A stretch of 64,000 nucleotides of DNA from Betaproteobacteria bacterium (lineage in GTDB: Bacteria > Pseudomonadota > Gammaproteobacteria > Burkholderiales > SG8-41). Made by a program: the position numbers and the translations under genes. The notes beneath the pieces were generated by a model that saw nothing but the letters and a program-made list of their open reading frames with translations, made no database searches and was not told the origin of the DNA. Positions within the stretch are counted from its first letter, which is position 1. The number at the start of each line of letters is the position of its first letter. Positions 35,796-44,447 of this stretch are shown piece after piece. Where the stretch lies: positions 34,359 to 98,358 of the forward strand of contig JAOTVX010000009.1 of assembly GCA_029863175.1 (NCBI GenBank), in the 5' to 3' direction.

Positions 35796-37316
35796 ATGTT
35801 GAATCCCAGACCCACCGCGCGTCGCGCGATCCCCTCTCTGGACCGGTTGCTCAGGCTCGATGCAATTGGCGGCCTCATTGCGCGCTACGGCCGCCTCCTC
35901 GTAACTGAAGCGGCGCGCGCCGAACTCACGGCACTGCGCGCCGCGCTTTCCCGCCGCTCCGCCCACGACGGTTCTGCCTTCGAAGAGGCGGCATTCGTGC
36001 AGACCTGCGCCGCGTGGCTCGCCCGCGAGACGCGACCATCGTTGCGGCCCGTGTTCAATCTGACCGGCACGGTGCTCCACACCAATCTGGGGCGCGCCGT
36101 GATGCCGCAGGAGGTGGCCGACGCGGTCGCGTGCGCGATGACGCGACCCGTGAACCTCGAGTTCGACCTCGCTGGCGGCGACCGCGGAGAACGCGACCGG
36201 CACATCGAGCGCTGGCTCATGAAGCTCACCGGCGCGGAAGCCGCGCTCGTCGTCAACAACAACGCCGCCGCGGTCTACCTCGCGCTCAATTCGCTCGCTC
36301 CCAGAAAGGAGGTTCCCGTCTCACGCGGCGAACTGATCGAGATTGGCGGCGCGTTTCGCATACCCGACATCATGGCGCGGGCCGGCTGCAGGCTGCGTGA
36401 AGTCGGCACCACCAATCGGACGCATCTCAAGGACTACGCCGGGGCGATTTCGCCACGCACCGCCGCGCTCATGAAGGTGCACACCAGCAATTACGCCATT
36501 CAAGGCTTTATCGCGGCGGTCGCGGAGCCCGATCTCGCGGCGCTAGCGCACAAGCACGGCCTGCCATTCATCGTCGATCTTGGCAGCGGCATGCTGATCG
36601 ACCTCAAGGAATACGGCCTGCCGCACGAGCCCACACCGCGCGATGCCCTGAAAGCCGGCGCTGACATCGTCACCTTTAGCGGTGACAAGCTGCTCGGCGG
36701 TCCACAGTCGGGCCTCGTCGTCGGCCGCGCAGAGCTGATCGAGCGTATGCGCAGGAATCCGATGAAGCGCGCGCTCCGCGTTGACAAGATGACGCTGGCT
36801 GCGCTGGAAGCAGTCCTCAAGCTCTATTCGAATCCAGGTCGGCTGCGCAATGCATTACCAACACTCCACTGGCTTACACGGCCGCTGCCCGACATCGAGG
36901 TACAGGCACGCCGGCTGCTGCCGGCTGTGCAGGCGGCGCTTGGGAAGGTAGCCGAAAGCGCGATCGTCGAGCTGAAAAGCCAGATCGGCAGTGGATCGCT
37001 GCCCGTGGACCTCATCGCAAGCTGCGGCATCGCAGTGAGCGTGCCGGGACGGCGGCGAAGTACAGCGGCGGCGGAGATCGCGGCGGCCTTTCGCGCCCTC
37101 CCCATTCCTGTGATCGGGCGTGTTCGAGACGGCGCCTTCATCATGGATCTGCGTTGCCTGGAGCACGAGGACGAGTTTCTCGCCCAGCTGGGCCACTTGA
37201 ACATCGAAGAAAAGCTGAACCACAAAGGACACGAAGGGCACAAAGGACACAAAGGACACAAAGGACACAAAGGACACAAAGGACACAAAGGAATATTCAG
37301 GCAAGAATATTGTTAA
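35796..37316 (+). CDS. selA: L-seryl-tRNA(Sec) selenium transferase
   Basis: PLP enzyme that converts Ser-tRNA(Sec) to Sec-tRNA(Sec) with selenophosphate. Segments: NLTGTVLHTNLGRAVMP, TGAEAALVVNNNAAAVYLAL, GGAFRIPDIMARAGCRLREV, and the PLP lysine in FSGDKLLGGPQSGLVVGR. The usual length is about 465 aa; this frame gives 506. The last ~35 residues (GHKGHKGHKGHKGHKG then IFRQEYC) are encoded by a tandem cacaaagga array, so the conserved protein ends near residue 470. selB follows 41 bp later. Confidence 0.97.
   Translation: MLNPRPTARRAIPSLDRLLRLDAIGGLIARYGRLLVTEAARAELTALRAALSRRSAHDGSAFEEAAFVQTCAAWLARETRPSLRPVFNLTGTVLHTNLGRAVMPQEVADAVACAMTRPVNLEFDLAGGDRGERDRHIERWLMKLTGAEAALVVNNNAAAVYLALNSLAPRKEVPVSRGELIEIGGAFRIPDIMARAGCRLREVGTTNRTHLKDYAGAISPRTAALMKVHTSNYAIQGFIAAVAEPDLAALAHKHGLPFIVDLGSGMLIDLKEYGLPHEPTPRDALKAGADIVTFSGDKLLGGPQSGLVVGRAELIERMRRNPMKRALRVDKMTLAALEAVLKLYSNPGRLRNALPTLHWLTRPLPDIEVQARRLLPAVQAALGKVAESAIVELKSQIGSGSLPVDLIASCGIAVSVPGRRRSTAAAEIAAAFRALPIPVIGRVRDGAFIMDLRCLEHEDEFLAQLGHLNIEEKLNHKGHEGHKGHKGHKGHKGHKGHKGIFRQEYC
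37219..37291. repeat. Tandem cacaaagga array inside the selA 3' end
   Basis: Eight near-perfect copies of a 9-nt unit (cacaaagga; one copy is cgaagggca-like). Because 9 is a multiple of three the selA frame stays open and yields Gly-His-Lys repeats. Confidence 0.92.
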
Positions 37317-37357
37317 ATGGAAACCTTCGTGTCTATGGATTTTCAGGAGGCCGTCAC

Positions 37358-39334
37358 GTGATCGTAGCGACGGCGGGACACATCGACCACGGCAAGACCT
37401 TGCTCGTCAGGACGCTGACGGGTGTGGACACCGATCGCCTGCCCGAGGAAAAGGCGCGCGGCATTTCGATCGATCTGGGCTTTGCCTACTGGCCGCTCCC
37501 GAGCGGCGCCGTGGTCGGCTTCGTGGACGTGCCCGGGCACGAGCGCTTCATCCGCAACATGCTAGCCGGCGTGTGCGGCATCGATTTCGCGCTGCTCGTC
37601 ATCGCCGCAGATGACGGGGTCATGCCGCAGACCGTCGAGCACCTGCACATCCTCGATCTTCTGAACATCCGGCGCGGAATCGCGGCCGTCACGAAAGTGG
37701 ACCGGGTTGCCCCGGAGCGCGTCGCGGAGGTGACCGCGGACGTCAAGGCACTGCTGGCCGGCACCCGCCTCGATGGGGCGCCCGTGATGCCGGTGTCGGC
37801 CGTCACGGGTGCCGGCGTCGAAGACTTGCGCCAGGCGCTCATCGCCGCAGCGGACGCACAGTCTGCTCGCTCTGCGGAAGGACAGTATTTCAGGCTGGCA
37901 ATCGATCGGGCATTCACCGTCGCAGGCAGCGGAACGGTTGTCACCGGCACCGTCTTCAACGGCACTGTCGCGCCGGGAGACCGACTGGTCGTCTCGCCCA
38001 AGGGAACGCCAGTACGCGTTCGCAGTATCCAGATGCGCGGCGCCGCAGCCGCGCGCGCTCAGGCCGGGCAGCGCTGCGCGCTCAACCTCACCGGCGCCGA
38101 CCTCGAGGCCGTTGCCCGCGGTGATTGGGCTCTGAACGAAGCGATCCACGCGCCAACACAACGGTTCGACGCCCGCGTTACGGTCCTCGCCGCCGAGGCG
38201 CAAGCGCTCGAGCACTGGACGCCCCTGCACGTGCACCTCGCGACCACTGACGTGACGGCCAGAATCTCGATTCCGAGGGGCGGCACGATCGTCCCGGGCG
38301 CCACAGTCATTGCGCAGCTGGTTCTTGACAAACCCGTCGGTGCGCTCCACGGGGACCGCTTCATTCTGCGCGATCAATCGGCGCGCCGCACGCTCGGAGG
38401 CGGCGTGATCATCGACCCGTTGGTCCGTACTGGTCGCCGCACTGCCGCTGCGCGCAATGCCGAGCTCGCCGCCCTCGATGCGGGGCCAGCCGAGACCGTG
38501 CTCGCCGAGCTGCTAAAAAGTCAGGAGCAAGGCGTGGAGCTCGCGCGCTTCCAGCGCGCGTTTAATCTGAAGCCGGAGCGCGCGGCGCAGCTCTATGCCG
38601 AAGCCGGCATCGTAGCGCTCGGCAAGGACGCCCGCATTGGTGTCTCGACCAAGCTTCGCGACGAGCTGCGCGCGCGAATCCCGGCCAGCGTGCGCGAGTT
38701 TCACCGCAGCCAGCCGCAGGCGGTCGGCATGGAGCTCTCTGCGCTACGTGTTCAGCTCGCGCCCAAGCTTCCGCTGGAGGTTTTTCAGGCGATCGCCCGC
38801 ACCCTAGCCGACGAACGTCAGCTCCAGATCAACGGCACCGCCGTGCGCCTGCCCGGGCACGACGCAACCGCGAACCCCGAGGACGAGAGGATGTGGCAGG
38901 CACTGCAGCCGGCGTTGCAGGCCGGCGGAGCGAGCCCGCCCCCGATCCCCGAGCTGGCGCTCAAGCTCAAGCTGAAAGAAGCGGCGCTCAAGGACTTCCT
39001 ACACCGCAAGAGCCGGACCGGCGAGATCATGCGTGTCAAGCCAGACCGTTTCTACCTGAGAAGCACCGTTGCCTCGCTCGCTGCGACCGCGCAGGCCCTC
39101 GCGCAGAAGAGTGCCGGCGGCACCTTCACGGCCGCGCAGTATCGCGACGCGACCGGGGTCGGGCGCGGCCTCGCAATCGAAATCCTGGAGTTTCTCGACA
39201 CGCTTGCCATCACGCAGCGCGTCGGTGATGCGCGCAAGATGCGCAAGGACTACGCAACGGTGCTGGGCGCCGCCGAGCCCCTCAAGCCGCCAACAAAGAG
39301 TGCAAGCAATATAGCCGCAGATAACCGCAGATAA
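37358..39334 (+). CDS. selB: Selenocysteine-specific translation elongation factor SelB
   Basis: 658 aa. GTPase domain: [20 protein letters not shown] (G1), [15 protein letters not shown] (G3) and TKVDRV (G4). The EF-Tu-like domains 2-3 follow, with [13 protein letters not shown]. The C-terminal third is a series of winged helices that read SECIS hairpins. GTG start 37358, with caggagg 7-13 nt upstream; the open frame to 37154 overlaps selA and is rejected. The last residues ([11 protein letters not shown]) are encoded by a ccgcagataa repeat. Confidence 0.97.
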   Translation: MIVATAGHIDHGKTLLVRTLTGVDTDRLPEEKARGISIDLGFAYWPLPSGAVVGFVDVPGHERFIRNMLAGVCGIDFALLVIAADDGVMPQTVEHLHILDLLNIRRGIAAVTKVDRVAPERVAEVTADVKALLAGTRLDGAPVMPVSAVTGAGVEDLRQALIAAADAQSARSAEGQYFRLAIDRAFTVAGSGTVVTGTVFNGTVAPGDRLVVSPKGTPVRVRSIQMRGAAAARAQAGQRCALNLTGADLEAVARGDWALNEAIHAPTQRFDARVTVLAAEAQALEHWTPLHVHLATTDVTARISIPRGGTIVPGATVIAQLVLDKPVGALHGDRFILRDQSARRTLGGGVIIDPLVRTGRRTAAARNAELAALDAGPAETVLAELLKSQEQGVELARFQRAFNLKPERAAQLYAEAGIVALGKDARIGVSTKLRDELRARIPASVREFHRSQPQAVGMELSALRVQLAPKLPLEVFQAIARTLADERQLQINGTAVRLPGHDATANPEDERMWQALQPALQAGGASPPPIPELALKLKLKEAALKDFLHRKSRTGEIMRVKPDRFYLRSTVASLAATAQALAQKSAGGTFTAAQYRDATGVGRGLAIEILEFLDTLAITQRVGDARKMRKDYATVLGAAEPLKPPTKSASNIAADNRR

Positions 39335-39400
39335 ACACTGATATAACTTAACAACCGTTCTGTATGATTTTTTTTGCCGTCGATAAACGCCGATACACGT
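39312..39400. repeat. Word array, CCGCAGATAA family, copy 1
   Basis: Repeats of ccgcagataaccgcagataa start inside the selB 3' end; after about 45 nt a related word (cgataaacgccgatacacgt) follows. It directly precedes a TGATGAG array. A second copy is at 49117-49190, also directly before a TGATGAG array. Confidence 0.6.
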
Positions 39401-39408
39401 CGGATAGG

Positions 39409-39537
39409 AAAAGAGTGATGAGTGTTGGTGATGAAAATTGGTGATGGAAAGTGGTAATGAAGACCGTAGAAATGCGGTACATCACCAGTAGTCATCACCA
39501 ACTCTCATCACCATCTCTCATCACCACTCACTCTTTT
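39409..39537. repeat. TGATGAG palindromic array, copy 1
   Basis: Left half has repeated ggtgatga-type words (gagtgatgagtgttggtgat ...), centre gaccgtagaaatgcggt, right half repeated catcacca-type complements ending in cactcactctttt. The halves can pair over about 50 nt. Lies between selB and the flavoprotein gene. Confidence 0.85.
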
Positions 39538-39551
39538 GAGATGACAAGGCA

Positions 39552-40466
39552 ATGGCTGAGAAAATGTTTGACGTTATTGTGATCGGAGAGGGCATCACCG
39601 GACTCACCGCCGCAAACCGCGCGGCCCGGCAAGGCCGCACCGTCGCATCCTGCGAAGCGGAGCTCTTCGGGGGACTCGTGATCAATATCAATGCGCTCGA
39701 AGGCTCGCCGGCGGCCGAGCATGCATCGGGCGTCGAACTGGCTTCCAGCCTGATGCAGGTGAACGCCGAGCTGGGCGTGCAGAGCATCAGCGAGCGGGTG
39801 TTCGGCATTGCCACAGACGGTGCCGCCTTGCAGCTGCGCACCGAGGGCGCTACACACTTGGCCCATGCCGTGATCGTCGCCTCCGGCGCGCACTTGAAGC
39901 GGCTTGGCATCCCCGGCGAAGCCGAATTCGATCACCGCGGGGTTTCGCAATGCGCCGACTGCGACGGTCCAATGTTCAAAGACGAGGAGGTCGTGGTCGT
40001 TGGCGGCGGAGATTCGGCGCTGCAGGAGGCGCTCGTGCTGGCCCGATTCTGCCGCAAGGTGCATCTCGTGCACCGCGGCCCGAGTTTCCGCGCGCGCCGG
40101 CATTTCGTGGACCAGGTAAGCGCGAGTGATCGCATCGCCGTGCATTGGAGCACGGTCGCCGAGGAGATCGCTGGTGGACAGGGCGTTGAGAAAGTTCGCG
40201 TTCACAACACGGCGAACGGTGCACGCTCGGAAATCTCCTGTAGCGGTTTCTTTGCGTACATCGGGCTCTCGCCCAACAGCGAGTTCCTGCCGACCTCGAT
40301 CGCGCGCGATGCCGCCGGTGCCGTCGTCACTGACGGATCGCTGCAAACGGCGCTTGCGGGCGTGTGGGCTGCCGGCGCGGTGCGGGCCGGTTACTCGGGG
40401 CTGCTGGCCGACGCGGTCAAGGAAGCCGAGACCGCCGTGGCTAGCGCACTGAACCGGCTAAAGTAA
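39552..40466 (+). CDS. Thioredoxin-reductase-like FAD-dependent oxidoreductase
   Basis: 304 aa. FAD motif VIVIGEGITGLTAANRAARQ, redox-active CxxC in VSQCADCDGPMF and NADPH motif VVVVGGGDSALQEALVLARF, the arrangement of low-molecular-weight thioredoxin reductases. Its FAD motif reads GEGITG where classical TrxB has GxGxxG plus a different context, and it is somewhat divergent, so the redox partner could be another thiol or selenol protein. It sits between selB and selC, within reach of a UxxC glutaredoxin and an OsmC selenoprotein; a reductase role for them is my inference. Confidence 0.82.
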   Translation: MAEKMFDVIVIGEGITGLTAANRAARQGRTVASCEAELFGGLVININALEGSPAAEHASGVELASSLMQVNAELGVQSISERVFGIATDGAALQLRTEGATHLAHAVIVASGAHLKRLGIPGEAEFDHRGVSQCADCDGPMFKDEEVVVVGGGDSALQEALVLARFCRKVHLVHRGPSFRARRHFVDQVSASDRIAVHWSTVAEEIAGGQGVEKVRVHNTANGARSEISCSGFFAYIGLSPNSEFLPTSIARDAAGAVVTDGSLQTALAGVWAAGAVRAGYSGLLADAVKEAETAVASALNRLK

Positions 40467-40585
40467 AAGCGGATCGAATGTCAGCCGCCGATGAACGCCA
40501 AGAAACATGAGATCCCTTGAGCCGCAAATGCTCGACCGATCGCAGCAGTGTTGTTCGGCGGGATGGCACGGGCCGTGTAGAATGG

Positions 40586-40627
40586 CGCCCTGCGCCGCTC
40601 GCGGTTACAAGCGGGCGGCGCAGGGCG
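40586..40627. repeat. GC-rich 13-bp hairpin upstream of selC
   Basis: Arms cgccctgcgccgc (40586-40598) and gcggcgcagggcg (40615-40627) with a 16-nt loop. A -10-like tagaat at 40578-40583 lies directly upstream, so this could be the start of a transcript. Confidence 0.6.
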
Positions 40628-40647
40628 GTATAGAGAAATCAAAGTTA

Positions 40648-40683
40648 AGGAACCTCTGCGGGAAAGCTATCGCAGAGGTTCCT
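40648..40683. repeat. Perfect 13-bp hairpin immediately before selC
   Basis: Arms aggaacctctgcg (40648-40660) and cgcagaggttcct (40671-40683), 10-nt loop, ending 4 nt before the first base of the tRNA. It could be part of a 5' leader that is processed. Confidence 0.7.
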
Positions 40684-40687
40684 CAGG

Positions 40688-40782
40688 GGAAGGGAATCGC
40701 CCCCGGTGGGGCGGCCGGACTTCAAACCCGGTAGGGGCCGCTGGCGGTCCTTTGTGGGTTCGACTCCCACTCTCTTCCGCCA
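40688..40782 (+). tRNA. selC: tRNA-Sec (anticodon TCA)
   Basis: 95 nt including an encoded CCA, the typical long bacterial tRNA-Sec. The 8-bp acceptor stem pairs ggaaggga with tctcttcc. Anticodon loop cttcaaa carries TCA (40722-40724), which reads UGA. A long variable arm (taggggccgctggcggtcct) and the T arm gtgggttcgactcccac follow. It aligns well with E. coli selC from memory (ggcggc.ggacttcaaa.cc). Together with selA and selB it shows UGA recoding is encoded here. Confidence 0.97.
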
Positions 40783-40809
40783 ATTTTTTCGTCGGGCGCC
40801 GAAAAAATT
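40782..40809 (+). terminator. Terminator-like hairpin after selC
   Basis: Starting at the last base of the tRNA CCA, the 10-bp arms aattttttcg and cgaaaaaatt enclose tcgggcgc. The T run in the first arm, right after the tRNA, may itself end transcription. Confidence 0.6.
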
Positions 40810-40985
40810 AATTGAAATCCCCTGCTCACGGGCTAATTCGAGAATCGGAAATGGGAATGGGGAATCGGTGATGGGTGATGCGGAAACCCTCATCTCTCGA
40901 GTATCCCCGTCACTGGTCACTGGTCACTGGTCACTGGTTTGAGTGCAAGTCCCCAGCCAAAATCGTGACAGCGTGTTTCATTATG

Positions 40986-41065
40986 TTAGGGGCTCTAGGT
41001 CACCCCATGCGATGATGTCGCCTCCCGCAGGCCCCTCTGTCCTGTGTGAGATTAAGAGCCCCTAA
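40986..41065. repeat. 11-bp inverted repeat upstream of the sulfatase gene
   Basis: ttaggggctct at 40986-40996 and agagcccctaa at 41055-41065 enclose a 58-nt centre; the second arm ends one base before the sulfatase ATG. Could be an operator pair or ends of a small element. Confidence 0.6.
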
Positions 41066-41066
41066 T

Positions 41067-42548
41067 ATGAAACCCGCCAACCTGCTTGTCATCCTTTCGG
41101 ACCAGCACAACCCCAGGATCGCCGGATGCTACGGTCATCCGATGGCCAAGACGCCGAATATCGACCGTCTTGCCGCACGCGGCACGCGTTTCACCGCCGC
41201 TTACACGAACTCCCCGATTTGCGTGCCGGCACGCGCGAGCTTCGCAACCGGCCGCTACGTGCACCAGATCCGCTTCTGGGACAACGCCATTGCCTACGAC
41301 GGCAGCGTGCCAAGCTGGGGGCACCGGTTGATGGCGCAGGGCCATCGCGTCACCGCCATCGGAAAGCTCCATTACACAAGCGCGGACCCAGCGCGCGATG
41401 GATTTCACGAAGAGATCATCCCAATGCACATTGCCGATGGCGTCGGCGACCTTTCGGGGTTGATCCGGGACGAGGTCATCGTGCGCACTGGCGCGCGCAA
41501 ACTGGGACCGCAAGCCGGCCCCGGCGAGTCGGAATACACGCAATACGATCGCGACATCGCGGCGGAAACCTGCCGGTGGCTCGAGCAGGAGGCGTCGAAG
41601 CATCATGGCAAGCCGTGGGTGCTCTACGTCGGCTTCGTCTGTCCCCATCCGCCGCTTCTGGCACCCGAGAAATTCTTCGACTTGTACGACGAGAAAGCGA
41701 TTCCGATGCCGGATCGTTACAAGGTAGCCGAGCGGCCGCGCCACCCCTATCTCGACGCGCTCGCGCGCGGCCGCCCCTATGACGATGGGTTCACCGGCCC
41801 CGACATGGTGCGCCGGGCGATCGCCGCCTACTACGGACTGGTCAGCTACCTCGATGGCAACGTGGGCAAAGTGCTCGCCGCGCTCGAGCGCGCCGGTCTC
41901 GCAACGTCGACGCGGGTGATCTACGGCAGCGATCATGGCGAGAATCTCGGCGCGCGCGGCCTTTGGGCCAAGTCCATTTTGTTCGAGGAAGCGGCCGGCA
42001 TTCCCCTGATCATGGCCGGACCGGACGTGCCGCAAGGCCGCACCGTCGATACCCCGGTCACGCTGGTCGACGCCTTTCCCACGATCCTGCAAGGCGTCGG
42101 CGCGCAGACCCTTGCGGAGGACGCTGATCTTCCGGGCGCTTCACTGCTCGATGTCGCCAACGGTGCCCTGCGCAATCGCAGCGCTTTTTCCGAGTACCAC
42201 GCCTCGGCCGCGATTTGCGGCTCCTTCATGATCCGCCGCGGCCGCTACAAATACATACACTACGTTGGATTCGAGCCCATGCTGTTCGACCTCGCGGGCG
42301 ATCCTTTCGAGCGGCGGGACCTCGCCTCCGACCCAGGGCACCGCCGCGTTCTCGAGGAATACGAGCAGGAATTGCGACGACTGCTCGATCCAGATGCGGT
42401 CGACCGGCGCGCGCGCGACGATCAGGAGCGCCAAATGGAGCGCTTCGGCGGCAAGGCCGCGATCCTGAAACGCGGATCGATCACACATACCCCGCCGCCC
42501 GGTGTAAAGGCGACGCTTTACCCCGTCGAGACCGGTGGTCGCGCCTGA
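41067..42548 (+). CDS. Sulfatase-family hydrolase
   Basis: 493-aa alkaline-phosphatase-superfamily enzyme without signal peptide. Metal-site start NLLVILSDQHNPRIAGCYG; sulfatase motif PICVPARASFATG with Cys for formylglycine conversion (C-x-P-x-R); second metal site VIYGSDHGENLGARGLWAKS. Similar in layout to choline-sulfatase or phosphonate monoester hydrolase types; substrate not determined. Start ATG 41067 chosen; an upstream GTG at 41046 lies within the inverted repeat. AtuA-type gene follows 23 bp later, suggesting an operon. Confidence 0.92.
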   Translation: MKPANLLVILSDQHNPRIAGCYGHPMAKTPNIDRLAARGTRFTAAYTNSPICVPARASFATGRYVHQIRFWDNAIAYDGSVPSWGHRLMAQGHRVTAIGKLHYTSADPARDGFHEEIIPMHIADGVGDLSGLIRDEVIVRTGARKLGPQAGPGESEYTQYDRDIAAETCRWLEQEASKHHGKPWVLYVGFVCPHPPLLAPEKFFDLYDEKAIPMPDRYKVAERPRHPYLDALARGRPYDDGFTGPDMVRRAIAAYYGLVSYLDGNVGKVLAALERAGLATSTRVIYGSDHGENLGARGLWAKSILFEEAAGIPLIMAGPDVPQGRTVDTPVTLVDAFPTILQGVGAQTLAEDADLPGASLLDVANGALRNRSAFSEYHASAAICGSFMIRRGRYKYIHYVGFEPMLFDLAGDPFERRDLASDPGHRRVLEEYEQELRRLLDPDAVDRRARDDQERQMERFGGKAAILKRGSITHTPPPGVKATLYPVETGGRA

Positions 42549-42571
42549 CGTAACGCAGTACGGGAACCGCC

Positions 42572-43969
42572 ATGAGCGAGATGAGGGTCCTGGCGCCGAC
42601 CGGTGTGCTCGGCTCAGGTTTTCTGGAAACGTCTTTCGAGCGGGCACTCGCGTCCCGGCCGCATTTCATCGGCTGCGACGCCGGCTCGACCGACCCGGGC
42701 CCGAGCCATCTTGGCTCGGGCCACCCCGCGTTTCCCCGCGTCGCGGTAAAACGCGACCTGCGCCTCATGCTTCTCGGCGCGCGCCGGCTCGGCGTTCCCC
42801 TCGTCATCGGCTCGGCAGGCACCGCCGGCGCAGACGTGCATCTTGACTGGACGTTCGACATCGCGAAAGAAACTGCCCGCGAGGAAAAGCTGTCGTTCAG
42901 GCTCGCGCTGATTCATGCCGAGCAGTCCAAGGAGTTTCTCAATCGGCGGCTGCGCGAGGGCCGCATCAAGCCGCTCGATCCGGCGCCGGAATTCGATGGC
43001 GCGGTGATCGACCGTGGCGAGCATTTCGTCGGGATGATGGGCGCCGAGCCCTTTCTCCGGGCGCTCGAAGCAGGGGCCGACGTCGTAATCGCAGGCCGCT
43101 CGAGCGACACTGCGATTTTTGCGGGGTTGCCCATCCGCGCGGGCTTCCCGGCGGGCTTGGCATGGCACGCGGCCAAGATCCTTGAGTGCGGCGCCGCAGC
43201 CGTGGTCAACCGCAAGACGCCCGATTGCATGATGGCATTCATTCGCGACGATCACTTCGAGGTCGAGGCGCCCGACCCGGACTTGCGCTGCACGCCACAG
43301 AGCATCGCCGCCCACAGTCTGTACGAGAATGCAGACCCTTACTTTCTCAGGGAATCGTCCGGCACGCTCGATCTCACCGCCAGCGCCTATCACGCGGTTG
43401 ACCCGCGCCGCGTCCGTGTTGCCGGCAGCCGATTCGAGCCCGCAGATACCTATACGGTCAAGCTCGAAGGCGCCGAAAAGGTGGGCTACCAGAGCATCGT
43501 CATTGGCTCGGTGCGCGACCCCTTCATCGTGCGGCAGATCGACGACTGGACAGCGCGGCTCCGGGATCGTATTCATGCACGGGTAGCCCAGGTGTTCGGA
43601 GCCGCGCTCAAGCGCGAGACCTACCACCTTCATTTCCGGATCTACGGCAAGAACGGGACCATGGGCGCGCTCGAGCCGGTCAAGGAGACCGCTTCGCACG
43701 AGCTCTGTCTGATCATCGAAGCGACGGCGCCGACGCAGGAAACTGCCAGCGCCATCGCGGGCATCGTGCGGCACCAGGCGCTGCACCTGCCCATTCCCGA
43801 ATGGAGCGGGCTCATCACGGCGCTCGCCTGCCCCTACAATCCCGCGCATCTCGACCGGGGCCCGGTCTACCGCTTTAACGTCAACCACGTGGTCGAGCCC
43901 GATGACCCGTACGAGATGTTCCCGATGGAGCTCTATGCCATCGACGGCAGACGAGTCGAGAGCCTCTGA
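42572..43969 (+). CDS. AtuA-type acyclic terpene utilization / DUF1446 family protein
   Basis: 465 aa. GVLGSGFLETSFERAL, FIGCDAGSTDPGPSHLGSG and VIGSAGTAGADVHLDWTFDI are the family's N-terminal segments; the central part has MMGAEPFLRALEAGADVVIAGRSSDTAIFAG. AtuA of Pseudomonas is needed for citronellol/geranol catabolism, but DUF1446 proteins occur in many catabolic clusters and have no firm catalytic assignment. Followed by its usual small partner (DUF4387). Confidence 0.88.
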   Translation: MSEMRVLAPTGVLGSGFLETSFERALASRPHFIGCDAGSTDPGPSHLGSGHPAFPRVAVKRDLRLMLLGARRLGVPLVIGSAGTAGADVHLDWTFDIAKETAREEKLSFRLALIHAEQSKEFLNRRLREGRIKPLDPAPEFDGAVIDRGEHFVGMMGAEPFLRALEAGADVVIAGRSSDTAIFAGLPIRAGFPAGLAWHAAKILECGAAAVVNRKTPDCMMAFIRDDHFEVEAPDPDLRCTPQSIAAHSLYENADPYFLRESSGTLDLTASAYHAVDPRRVRVAGSRFEPADTYTVKLEGAEKVGYQSIVIGSVRDPFIVRQIDDWTARLRDRIHARVAQVFGAALKRETYHLHFRIYGKNGTMGALEPVKETASHELCLIIEATAPTQETASAIAGIVRHQALHLPIPEWSGLITALACPYNPAHLDRGPVYRFNVNHVVEPDDPYEMFPMELYAIDGRRVESL

Positions 43970-43980
43970 GAGTCCGTAAT

Positions 43981-44041
43981 GGACAGGATTAACAAGATTT
44001 CTCGTATGGTCTTAATCCTGTTAATCCTGTAAATCCTGTAT
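43981..44041. repeat. Palindromic word array, AACAGGATT family, copy 1
   Basis: Left ggacaggattaacaagatt; right cttaatcctgttaatcctgt plus aaatcctgt. It separates the AtuA-type gene from its DUF4387 partner. A second copy is nested in another array at 47537-47618. Confidence 0.75.
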
Positions 44042-44059
44042 ATTTTTCGTAGCTTCCGT

Positions 44060-44368
44060 ATGGCAACGCTTGCGCGACTCGCACGGCTCATTCGAAGCAA
44101 AAACGCCGGGCCCTTCGAGCTCACCTTCGACATCATGTTCGATGACGCGGCGAAGTATCGCCGCGTCAAAGAGTCAGGCGTCCTGACTCGAGAAGCGGTG
44201 GCTGCCTGCTACGGGTTGCCGCCCGAGCGCGTGAAATTCTTCTTTTGCGACAATGCGCTCGCGATCAAGGCTTCGATTCCGCGGCCGGTGTTTCAGGGCG
44301 ACCTCGCCGACAGCGATGGTCACGGCGGACAGCAGTACGCGCCGCTGATGGACATCGAAGTTCCCTGA
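44060..44368 (+). CDS. DUF4387 family protein
   Basis: 102-aa small protein, starting MATLARLARLIRSKNAGPFE and containing FDIMFDDAAKYRRVKESGVL and FFCDNALAIKASIPRP. DUF4387 is the standard companion (separate or fused) of DUF1446/AtuA proteins and is thought to complete an acyl-CoA-lyase-like enzyme, but function is unproven. Confidence 0.88.
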   Translation: MATLARLARLIRSKNAGPFELTFDIMFDDAAKYRRVKESGVLTREAVAACYGLPPERVKFFFCDNALAIKASIPRPVFQGDLADSDGHGGQQYAPLMDIEVP

Positions 44369-44447
44369 CCCCCGGTATAAACTATCGGCTGCCTCAGGAC
44401 GACCAAATAAGAATCTCGATCCACGATCCACGACCCATGGTATCTAT

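Larger units (their letters stand above)
40467..41066. other. 600-bp region holding selC and hairpins
   Basis: Apart from the tRNA-Sec at 40688-40782 it contains two perfect 13-bp hairpins upstream (listed separately), a terminator-like hairpin downstream, one-sided ggtcactggtcact words at about 40908-40937, and an 11-bp inverted repeat just before the sulfatase ATG. No protein gene is evident. Confidence 0.6.

Noticed and set aside
37154..37357. N-terminal extension of SelB
   Set aside because: It overlaps selA in another frame and the repeat; GTG 37358 has a strong ribosome binding site and begins the GTPase domain.
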